Below are positions 54,749-64,000 of a stretch of 64,000 bases of DNA, one piece after another. Source of the DNA: an uncultured Dehalococcoidia bacterium (GTDB taxonomy: Bacteria; Chloroflexota; Dehalococcoidia; Dehalococcoidales; UBA1222); the NCBI GenBank assembly GCA_903844845.1, contig CAIMVG010000010.1:124001-188000 (forward strand). The letters run 5' to 3'. The translations under genes were made by a program, and so were the position numbers. The notes under the pieces were generated by a model. It was not told the DNA's origin and ran no database searches. It saw nothing but the letters and a program-made list of their open reading frames with translations. Each line of letters begins with the position of its first letter. Positions within the stretch are counted from its first letter, which is position 1.

Positions 54749-55150
54749 TCAATCAAGTAATTCGCGCTGCGGCAATGTTTCCCAGTTGGTGTCGGTAATG
54801 ATTATGTCATCTCGGGAAGCGCCGGATCCGGGGGTCATCCTCTGAAAGATGGTGTAGGCCCTGCGAATTATGTCCGGATTGCCGGGGGCCATACTGATGG
54901 CCCTATCAGTCAGTCGATTGACTTCCCATAACATATCAAAGTCTTCAGCCCTGGTCCCCGAAAGCATATAGGATGCTGCTTGAAGCAGACCCAAAGCGAA
55001 ATCCCCGTTGCGGCGCATGAAATCCAACAACTGAGCGGCAGCAGAATCCGCAGCAGCGGTCTCTTCTTCATAATCCAGACCATGGCTTACGTGTGCGATT
55101 TTCGCGGCTTTAACCAGTGCTTGTCGCCGGTCTTCTGCGTTTGCAGTCAC
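54749..55150 (-). CDS. Hypothetical protein, helical
   Basis: A 133-residue acidic, Ala-rich protein with no membrane segment or signal peptide, predicted mostly helical (AADSAAAQLLDFMRRNGDFALGLLQ). I do not recognise it. It lies downstream of the 5S rRNA terminator and is followed by a terminator of its own, which supports it being a real transcription unit. Start and function are uncertain. Confidence 0.5.
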   Translation of the reverse strand: MTANAEDRRQALVKAAKIAHVSHGLDYEEETAAADSAAAQLLDFMRRNGDFALGLLQAASYMLSGTRAEDFDMLWEVNRLTDRAISMAPGNPDIIRRAYTIFQRMTPGSGASRDDIIITDTNWETLPQRELLD

Positions 55151-55242
55151 CCAGCCAAGATATACTAAAAGTGGATTGGGGTCAAATTACATTATCAGGT
55201 GTTTCGGACTCCTGCAAAAATATATGGAAAAATAAGTAAACA

Positions 55243-55264
55243 ACAAAAAAGGCTTAGCAGCCTT
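55243..55264 (-). terminator. Terminator of the rRNA unit
   Basis: On the minus strand AAGGCT, a GCTA loop, AGCCTT, then TTTTG, about 25 bases beyond the 5S 3' end. Confidence 0.65.
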
Positions 55265-55287
55265 CGTAAGAAGAAAGAAAAAGACTC

Positions 55288-55402
55288 CTGGCAATGGCAT
55301 ATTTTCCGCAGGGAGTTGCCCCCCCAGTATCGTCTGCGCTAAGGCGTTTCACTACCGTGTTCGGGATGGGAACGGGTGGTGCCACCTCGCTCTAATCACC
55401 AG
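55288..55402 (-). rRNA. rrf: 5S ribosomal RNA
   Basis: About 115 bases with the conserved 5S core (GGTGGCACCACCCGTTCCCA on the minus strand, then CCGAACACGG). The ends pair as CTGGTG with the 3' TTGCCAG. It follows 23S by about 118 bases. Ends are approximate. Confidence 0.93.
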
Positions 55403-55500
55403 AAGACTCTTTCACTGTTAAGCCTGATTGTCTAATATTCAGTTTTTAAATAACTCTCACTTATTATACTCCATGGGAGTCTATTAAGCGATAGTAGTTG

Positions 55501-58500
<3,000 letters not shown>

Positions 58501-58548
58501 CTTGTTTTTTATATATTCAGTTGTTAATTCGGATAGAGGCATAAAGAA

Positions 58549-58576
58549 AGTGGCTTGGTGTATTCACCAAGCCACT
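58549..58576 (-). other. Perfect hairpin in the 23S leader
   Basis: AGTGGCTTGGTG and CACCAAGCCACT form a 12-bp helix with an AATA loop (minus strand), followed by TTCTTT. It lies between the rRNA promoter and 23S. It resembles a weak terminator; it may be an attenuator or an antitermination/processing signal. Confidence 0.6.
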
Positions 58577-58650
58577 GCTCGGTTATTCACCGTAACTACC
58601 TTTATGTATCTATCGTCAACATAATCGCCTGTTTTCACAAGGCAAAGGTA

Positions 58651-58679
58651 ATAATACCATTGGTAGTGATTGTTGTCAA
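58651..58679 (-). promoter_or_regulatory. Promoter of the 23S-5S unit
   Basis: On the minus strand TTGACA, 17 bases, TATTAT: near-consensus, about 170 bases upstream of 23S. It shows that 23S-5S is transcribed independently of 16S. Confidence 0.85.
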
Positions 58680-58848
58680 GGGAACAAACGAGGTTAAATA
58701 GGCACGTTGTCAAGAGTTTTGTATGTTTTTGCAAAATAAATTTCAAGTTTTTCCTTACTGCCCGCTGTTGCTCACGGCCCATTTTGTATTGCCGGGTTTT
58801 GGACCGACCCGAGGGCCTAAACACAAAAACTGCAGAGAAAAGAAATTC

Positions 58849-58878
58849 TGGACAGCCGAACCGCAGGCTTCGTATAAT
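58849..58878 (+). promoter_or_regulatory. Promoter abutting the YkgJ-type gene
   Basis: TGGACA, 18 bases, TATAAT. The -10 ends six bases before the ATG at 58885, so the mRNA would be leaderless, as for radA and cysS. Confidence 0.6.
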
Positions 58879-58884
58879 ATTCGT

Positions 58885-59274
58885 ATGTCTATATCTGAAC
58901 TGCCTGCAACCGTGGAAGTTATCGACGCTTTCAGGGAACGGTTTATATGCCAACGGTGCGGCGCATGCTGCACGATTTTCGACGGGGTGAAGGTAACAGA
59001 AAATGAGATGAAAGGCCTCGGCATTCATAAAACTGAATGGCAGGACGCTTTCACAAAAATCGAAGGCACATATTATATGAAAGAACCATGCCGGTTTTAC
59101 AAATCAAACAGAGCCGAATGTACGATATATGATGATCGCCCGGAGACATGCAGGAATTTCCCGATACACACAGTCAAATGCGAAGACGGCCTGATCCACC
59201 TCAGCGTTTCAGAAACATGCTCTGCAGCCGTTCAAGCTCTTGCTGAAGTTGAAGTGGAGTTACTGGGAAGATAA
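58885..59274 (+). CDS. YkgJ family cysteine-cluster protein
   Basis: A 129-residue protein with the cluster CQRCGACC (residues 22-29), then CRFY, CTIYDDRPETCRNFP and further cysteines: the pattern of YkgJ/UPF0153 proteins thought to bind Zn or an Fe-S cluster. Function is unknown. The ATG at 58885 fits the family start and the promoter; a longer in-phase frame upstream crosses the promoter and is rejected. Confidence 0.85.
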   Translation: MSISELPATVEVIDAFRERFICQRCGACCTIFDGVKVTENEMKGLGIHKTEWQDAFTKIEGTYYMKEPCRFYKSNRAECTIYDDRPETCRNFPIHTVKCEDGLIHLSVSETCSAAVQALAEVEVELLGR

Positions 59275-59291
59275 TATTCATTAAGAAGTTT

Positions 59292-60431
59292 TCACCAGGC
59301 CGCCCGATATATTGATTCGATTACTGTTTTATCCAGTTTCTTGGGATGGGCAGACAGCCACGGAGCCGTCCTGATAGCGTTGACTGCCAGATCCCCCAGT
59401 TTGGCTTTTTCCACTCCCAACATCCTTAATTTTAAATTCATACCTGTTGCCTGAAGCCAACCTTCGACAGCGGCAACTCCATCAACTTCCTCAAAAACCG
59501 AACGAGCCAATTTGTCCAACCTGGACCCGCGGACATCGGACAGCGAGCGTAGCCAGAAAGGCAGCAGCGCCGCCAGACCATCTCCGTGAGCCATATCATA
59601 CATCCCGCTGAGAGGATGCTCTATCCCATGCATCGTCATCGCGCCATCCCCACCCCCAAGGTCGGCAAAGGCCGAACAGGCAACAGTACTGGCCCAGCTG
59701 AGCTGCGAACGCGCTTCCAGGTCATCCAGTTTTTTTAAAACCCTGGGGAGATTATCAACAACCATCTTCATGGCCGTTTCAAGGATACCGTCCGTGAGCA
59801 CTTGGGGATGGCCTGCGGTTATGTATGGTTCCACTAAATGGCAAAAGATATCGATAGCGCCCTGGGCTGTTGGTTTTGCCGGGAGTGTCAGGGTCAATTC
59901 GGGATCCACAATTGAAACCACAGGATATGCGCAGAGGTCACTCAAAACGCACTTGTCATGTGTTTCCCAATTCGTAATAACTGCACCACAGTTAGATTCA
60001 GAACCACTGGCTGCGACCGTCGGTACCGTTATGAGTTTCGGATATTCGCCGCGAACCTTTTCATGTGTTTCGATATAATGCCAGACCGGCTCTCCCCCGA
60101 TAGCAGCCACCACAATCCCTTTAGAGGCATCAATCGCACTACCGCCTCCCAGTGCTATTACAAGGTTCAGCGCTTTTTCGCGCACAACCTGCGCTCCTTC
60201 GTCTACCGTGCTTGAACGGGGATTAGGTTCCGCCTGATCGAACACCGTCACTTCAACGCCGCATTTATTGAGTTCGGCTACCGCGCGATCAAGCAGACCG
60301 CTTTTTCGCATCGAATGTTTTCCTGTCACAAGCAATGCTTTTTTCCCAACCTGGGCCGCTTCTTTCCCAAGCTGGCCGAAGCCCCCGGTACCCGAAATGA
60401 TCTTAGTGGGGATATAAAATGTAGTAGTCAT
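59292..60431 (-). CDS. Iron-containing alcohol dehydrogenase
   Basis: A 379-residue group III dehydrogenase. NAD-binding GGGSAIDASKGI lies near residue 95; metal ligands are Asp/His in DIFCHLVEPY and the His residues in HGIEHPLSGMYDMAHGDG. Fe-ADHs interconvert aldehydes or ketones and alcohols, including butanol and lactaldehyde types; the substrate cannot be stated. It is convergent with the YkgJ gene and 32 bases downstream of tgt on the same strand. Confidence 0.9.
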   Translation of the reverse strand: MTTTFYIPTKIISGTGGFGQLGKEAAQVGKKALLVTGKHSMRKSGLLDRAVAELNKCGVEVTVFDQAEPNPRSSTVDEGAQVVREKALNLVIALGGGSAIDASKGIVVAAIGGEPVWHYIETHEKVRGEYPKLITVPTVAASGSESNCGAVITNWETHDKCVLSDLCAYPVVSIVDPELTLTLPAKPTAQGAIDIFCHLVEPYITAGHPQVLTDGILETAMKMVVDNLPRVLKKLDDLEARSQLSWASTVACSAFADLGGGDGAMTMHGIEHPLSGMYDMAHGDGLAALLPFWLRSLSDVRGSRLDKLARSVFEEVDGVAAVEGWLQATGMNLKLRMLGVEKAKLGDLAVNAIRTAPWLSAHPKKLDKTVIESIYRAAW

Positions 60432-60463
60432 ATCACAATTATAGCAGGGGCTATGATTTTGTC

Positions 60464-61636
60464 TCAGTCTATTTCAGGTTTGCGCGCCTTCACCCATTTC
60501 TGTTTTTGTTCCAGTCTTACTCCTTCGTTTGTCGTGCGATAGGCAGACAGAAACTGCTTCCTGAACGTCTCAAATGAACCATCGATGATTGACCCCCGGA
60601 TATCTTGCATAAGCCGGGCCATAAAACGCAGATTATGGACCGTGGCCAGCCTGTATGCGAGCAGCTCCTGCGCATGGAAAAGGTGGCTGACATACCCCGC
60701 CGAAAAATGCGTGCATGTGTAACAGTCACAGCCCTGCTCGATGGGAGAATCAGCTTCCCGAAAATAGGCGTTATCGATGTTTAGACGCCCTTTCCTGGTA
60801 AAGAGCGCTCCGTTCCGCGCAACCCGTGTCGGTAACACACAGTCCATCATGTCCACGCCCAGGCTGACCGCCTCCACCACATCCTCCGGTGAACCGACAC
60901 CCATGAGATACCGGGGTTTGTCTCTTGGAAGATATTCTAACGTCGTCCTGGCTGTTTCCCACGTCAGTTCCTTGGGTTCACCCAGGCTGAGCCCGCCGAG
61001 TGCGTACCCCGGGAAATTCAAAGAGGTGAGGTATTCGGCTGACTGCCTTCTCAATTCCCGAGAAAAGCCTCCCTGGACAATAGCGAAAAGCTGCTGTCCC
61101 GACAGCGTATGGGATCTCAGGCACCGCTCAGCCCAACGATGAGTGCGCTCCATAGCTTCGCGGACTTTGGGGAGAGGGGCGTCGGAGGCTGATGGTTCAT
61201 CAAGCACCATTGCAATATCGGATCCCAATCCTTCCTGGAGAGCAACAGCCATCTCCGGGGTGATGAAATGGGAAGAGCCATCGATATGGGAACGAAAACT
61301 GACGCCTTCATCCGTTACTTTGGAAAGAGCCGAGAGGCTGAACACCTGATAGCCCCCAGAATCTGTAAGGATGGCACCCTTCCAACCCATAAAACGATGA
61401 ACGCCGCCTAGCTTTTTAACAACTTCGACGCCTGGCCTGAGAAACAAATGATAGGTGTTGCAAAGGATTATCCGGGCGCCAAGAGCCTCAACCTCCTCCG
61501 GCGTCAGTGTTTTTACCGAGGCCTGACTGCCAACCGGCATGAAAACAGGGGTTTCTATGACCCCGTGGGGTGTCATGAGTTCTCCCGCACGAGCCTCGCC
61601 GGCAGAACTGCCAGTTACCAAATTAAAATTACCCAA
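60464..61636 (-). CDS. tgt: tRNA-guanine transglycosylase
   Basis: A 390-residue TIM-barrel enzyme exchanging guanine 34 of Asp, Asn, His and Tyr tRNAs for a queuosine precursor. Markers: LTDSGGYQVFSL with the substrate-binding Asp, GGLSLGEPKE, the nucleophile Asp in GVDMMDCVLPTR, and zinc ligands CDCYTCTHFSAGYVSHLFH. Normal length. Confidence 0.96.
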   Translation of the reverse strand: MGNFNLVTGSSAGEARAGELMTPHGVIETPVFMPVGSQASVKTLTPEEVEALGARIILCNTYHLFLRPGVEVVKKLGGVHRFMGWKGAILTDSGGYQVFSLSALSKVTDEGVSFRSHIDGSSHFITPEMAVALQEGLGSDIAMVLDEPSASDAPLPKVREAMERTHRWAERCLRSHTLSGQQLFAIVQGGFSRELRRQSAEYLTSLNFPGYALGGLSLGEPKELTWETARTTLEYLPRDKPRYLMGVGSPEDVVEAVSLGVDMMDCVLPTRVARNGALFTRKGRLNIDNAYFREADSPIEQGCDCYTCTHFSAGYVSHLFHAQELLAYRLATVHNLRFMARLMQDIRGSIIDGSFETFRKQFLSAYRTTNEGVRLEQKQKWVKARKPEID

Positions 61637-61741
61637 AATCTAATCCTTCTTTTGATAAGGGAATTAGATACATAATATATATGTAGGCACACTTAATCAA
61701 ACGGATAATAAGGAAAGAATGATTAAACCAGGAGTTTTAAT

Positions 61742-62617
61742 TTATAGCCAGACGCTGACACACATCGCAAGGAAAATTAACCCAAGATACGGGAAACTCG
61801 AGAGTTTATATAGTTTCCAGGCATCATTCGAGGCATTGGTCACCAGCAGTCTCGAGGTGGCATAAAGCATCGCCGCCCCCAGGCCAACAGCAGCCGCCAG
61901 ATAAACTATCGAGAACCCCGCCACAAAATAGAGCCAGACCGCCGCTGCGTTCAGCGCCAGTGCAAAAAGCAGCAGTACGCTGACTGCGGTGCGCACGGAA
62001 ACATTCATCGGGAAAAAAGTGAGCCCGGCGCCAAGATAATCGTCCCTGCGTGAAACCATAACACTCCAAACGTGGAGGGGCAGCCACGTGAAGATGAGCA
62101 GGCAAAGCAGTGCCGTCTCAAGGGTGAAGTCTTTATTGACTGCAAACCAGCCCATTAACACAGGCGCGCAGCTTGCTATTGCCCCCTGTGGAAAGACGCA
62201 TATAACACGTTTGCGGAAAACCGATGCTGCTATCGTGCCTGTTGCGTCTGCCGCAAAAGCATAGGGATGCAAAAACCAGGCCATGATGAGCCCGATAACG
62301 ATAAGCGAAAGCGTCCAGATAAACGCTTTCCGCGGTTCGATTCTACCTGTGGGCAGGGCTCGTCCCCGGGTACGGACCATTCTGGCGTCCACATCCCGAT
62401 CAAGGTAATTTGTGAGACCGTTAGCTCCAGCCGAAGCTATCAGGATGGTCAGGATGGCCATGACCAGAGATCCGACATGGGGGGTTCCGTTTGCCCCGAT
62501 AATGACCGAACACGCTCCTATGAAAGTGAGAAGGAGGGTTTCGCGGGGCTTCAACACTTCAACATAATTTTTGAATATAGATGCGACCGATCCGGTGTTA
62601 TTTGATACTTCAGCCAT
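61742..62617 (-). CDS. ctaB: Protohaem IX farnesyltransferase (haem O synthase), UbiA superfamily
   Basis: A 291-residue membrane prenyltransferase with about eight helices. The prenyl-diphosphate motif NYLDRDVDARMVRTRGRALP and the later conserved DDYLGAG loop fit CtaB. It makes haem O for haem-copper oxidases. No oxidase subunit or ctaA is in the window. It overlaps ruvX by eight bases from the chosen ATG; a TTG nine bases upstream (62626) is an alternative start. Confidence 0.85.
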   Translation of the reverse strand: MAEVSNNTGSVASIFKNYVEVLKPRETLLLTFIGACSVIIGANGTPHVGSLVMAILTILIASAGANGLTNYLDRDVDARMVRTRGRALPTGRIEPRKAFIWTLSLIVIGLIMAWFLHPYAFAADATGTIAASVFRKRVICVFPQGAIASCAPVLMGWFAVNKDFTLETALLCLLIFTWLPLHVWSVMVSRRDDYLGAGLTFFPMNVSVRTAVSVLLLFALALNAAAVWLYFVAGFSIVYLAAAVGLGAAMLYATSRLLVTNASNDAWKLYKLSSFPYLGLIFLAMCVSVWL

Positions 62618-63032
62618 TTCTCGCAAAAGCCTCTTCTAGATAAGATTGTAACACTACAGCGGCAGCCACAGCGTCATCTTTCTGCTTGAAACGGTCTTTC
62701 TTTTTGCCCGTCTCTCTCATGTATTCACGCGCTGCAACCGTGCTGAAACTTTCATCGACAAACTCGAATGGGACTTCCAGGGATTTGGACAGCATTTCTG
62801 TAAATGCCTTGACCTTTTGTGCCTGCATCCCGACCTCGCCGGACAGGCAAAGCGGCAATCCTATTAAAAGTTTGCCGGCGGCATGTTCGGCTACAAGTTT
62901 GACGATAGTTTTGACATCGTCGCTTTCAACGGTCCTCCTGATGATAGTCAACGGAGAAGCCAGCATTTCCAGGGGATCGGACAAGGCCACCCCGATACGG
63001 CTGTCTCCGACGTCCAAGGCCATTATTCGCAA
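62610..63032 (-). CDS. ruvX: Holliday junction resolvase-like / pre-16S rRNA nuclease YqgF
   Basis: A 140-residue RNase H-fold nuclease; the start RIMALDVGDSRIGVALSDP carries the first catalytic Asp, LLIGLPLCLSG the middle motif and DDAVAAAVVLQSYL the last. The TTG at 63032 is preferred because it yields the normal family start; the frame can be extended seven codons upstream through the ribosome site. YqgF trims 16S rRNA precursors. It lies between alaS and ctaB on the same strand. Confidence 0.9.
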   Translation of the reverse strand: MRIMALDVGDSRIGVALSDPLEMLASPLTIIRRTVESDDVKTIVKLVAEHAAGKLLIGLPLCLSGEVGMQAQKVKAFTEMLSKSLEVPFEFVDESFSTVAAREYMRETGKKKDRFKQKDDAVAAAVVLQSYLEEAFARNG

Positions 63033-63125
63033 AACACCAAACCGCCTCCACAAGAATCATCGAATGCCTTTTGAGCACAGTGGGTAATCATGAAATTGCT
63101 CCATGATCCACGTTACCTTCCAGCA

Positions 63126-64000
63126 TCATTTTTTCTCAAGCAAGCCAGGGACCGCGGCGATTGCTTCATCTATCCTTGAGATGTCTTTGCCGCCGCCTTG
63201 CGCATAGTTCGGTTTTCCGCCCCCTCCCCCTCCGGTGATTGCGGCTATCTGGCGGATGATGTTTCCTGCGTTGTAACCTTTTAGGGTGAGATCCGGGGAG
63301 ACAGTTACGACGAAAAATGGCTTGCCTTCGTTCACGGTACCCAATACGACAACAGCGCTGCCGAGTTTATCTCTGAGCGCCTCACCAATATCCCTCAATG
63401 TTTCCGGACGGCAGGGGGCCACCCGTGAAGCGACGAGTCTAACGCCGCTAACATCTACGATACGATTCAACAAGGACGGAACCGCCTTGAGCGCCTCATC
63501 GCGTTCCAATGATTCGATACGCGTTTCGAGTTCACTGGTCCTCTTAACCAAGGTTTGAGCCTTGGCCAGCATACCGGCAGGATTCGTGTCCAGCAGATCG
63601 GCAAGAATCTTCAACGTGTTCACCCGGTTTTGATTTTCAATCAACGCTTGTCTTCCGGTCACCCCTTCGATGCGCCTCAGGCCTGAACCGACGCTGGTTT
63701 CAGTTGTTATTTCAAAAAGCCCGATCTCCCCCGTTGCCGAAACATGTGTTCCCCCGCACAATTCGGTACTTATCGGGGGGAGCCCGACGGATAAAACGCG
63801 AACAACATCCCCGTATTTCTCATCGAACAAAGCTATAGCACCTGTCGCCACTGCTTCTTTATAGGACATCTGTTTATCGTAAACCGGATGATTGCGGCGA
63901 ATCTCGGAGTTCACCATTTCCTGGATGTTGGTAATTTCCTGGTCTGTGAGGGAAGTCAGGTGTGAAAAGTCAAAACGCAGGCGGGAGGGCTCTACCAGGG
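63126..64000 (-). CDS. alaS: Alanyl-tRNA synthetase, 3' part
   Basis: The window edge cuts this gene; 291 C-terminal residues are present, reading without interruption to 64000. RLRFDFSHLTSLTDQEI and the editing-domain zinc ligands in ELCGGTHVSATGEIG are diagnostic, followed by a coiled linker and the C-Ala domain ending in GGGGGGKPNYAQGGGKD. It edits and charges tRNA-Ala. An ATG at 63917 is internal and is not the start. Confidence 0.95.
   Translation of the reverse strand, partial: LVEPSRLRFDFSHLTSLTDQEITNIQEMVNSEIRRNHPVYDKQMSYKEAVATGAIALFDEKYGDVVRVLSVGLPPISTELCGGTHVSATGEIGLFEITTETSVGSGLRRIEGVTGRQALIENQNRVNTLKILADLLDTNPAGMLAKAQTLVKRTSELETRIESLERDEALKAVPSLLNRIVDVSGVRLVASRVAPCRPETLRDIGEALRDKLGSAVVVLGTVNEGKPFFVVTVSPDLTLKGYNAGNIIRQIAAITGGGGGGKPNYAQGGGKDISRIDEAIAAVPGLLEKK

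Overview
The window looks like chromosome from an anaerobic, Dehalococcoidia-like member of the Chloroflexota. This is inferred from the mix of genes and from rRNA organisation: a 23S-5S unit with its own promoter and no adjacent 16S gene. No taxonomic search was possible. Gene density is high, several minus-strand operons are long, and short GC-rich palindromic repeats fill a few gaps.

Layout. 0-10 kb, minus strand: a family 2 glycosyltransferase, a repeat-filled gap, the leuS-proC-cvpA operon, and a 1385-residue thioester alpha-2-macroglobulin lipoprotein that resembles the animal proteins. 10-20 kb: a META-domain lipoprotein, a frameshifted rhomboid gene, then a complete cytochrome c maturation set (ccmE-ccmF, ccmA-B-C-D, with ccmD a 46-codon gene), followed by its likely clients: two multihaem c-type lipoproteins and a di-haem membrane cytochrome b. 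20-23 kb: a zinc uptake operon (zur-znuA-znuB-znuC) behind a textbook promoter and a 19-bp palindrome. 23-26 kb: a radical SAM protein coupled to an unusual class II ribonucleotide reductase. 26-30 kb: a response regulator, a 47-codon secreted-peptide gene and a STAND/TPR/BTAD regulator. 30-37 kb: clpC, radA, ispD, ispF, cysS and tRNA-Ala(GGC). 38-48 kb: arsenic and lipoate genes. 48-55 kb: an HD-GYP protein, an OmpR-type regulator, an MHS transporter with a universal stress protein, and a CDF cation exporter. 55-58.5 kb: 5S and 23S rRNA on the minus strand. 58.9-64 kb: a YkgJ-type protein, Fe-alcohol dehydrogenase, tgt, a haem O synthase homologue, ruvX and the 3' part of alaS.

The most unusual region is 38-48 kb. 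Beside acr3, a double-domain arsA and arsD lies a set reading FabG-like reductase, LipB, LipA, two tandem GcvH-like lipoyl-domain proteins, ArsD, a small membrane protein (frameshifted), a CcdA/DsbD-like thiol-electron conduit, and a second LipB. Both GcvH-like proteins have twin-arginine signals, lipoboxes and Ser/Thr/Pro linkers, so they should be lipoylated in the cytoplasm, exported folded and anchored outside the membrane. The palindrome ATGCGCAT recurs at the promoters of acr3/arsA, of the lipoate set and of arsD. I infer an arsenic-responsive, extracytoplasmic lipoyl dithiol system, which I do not recognise as a described one.

Secondary highlights are a receptor/peptide arrangement reminiscent of Rap-Phr cassettes, a ribonucleotide reductase lacking the catalytic Asn and the C-terminal cysteine pair, several promoters placed so that transcripts should be leaderless, and two genes each broken by one missing base (either real mutations or sequence errors).
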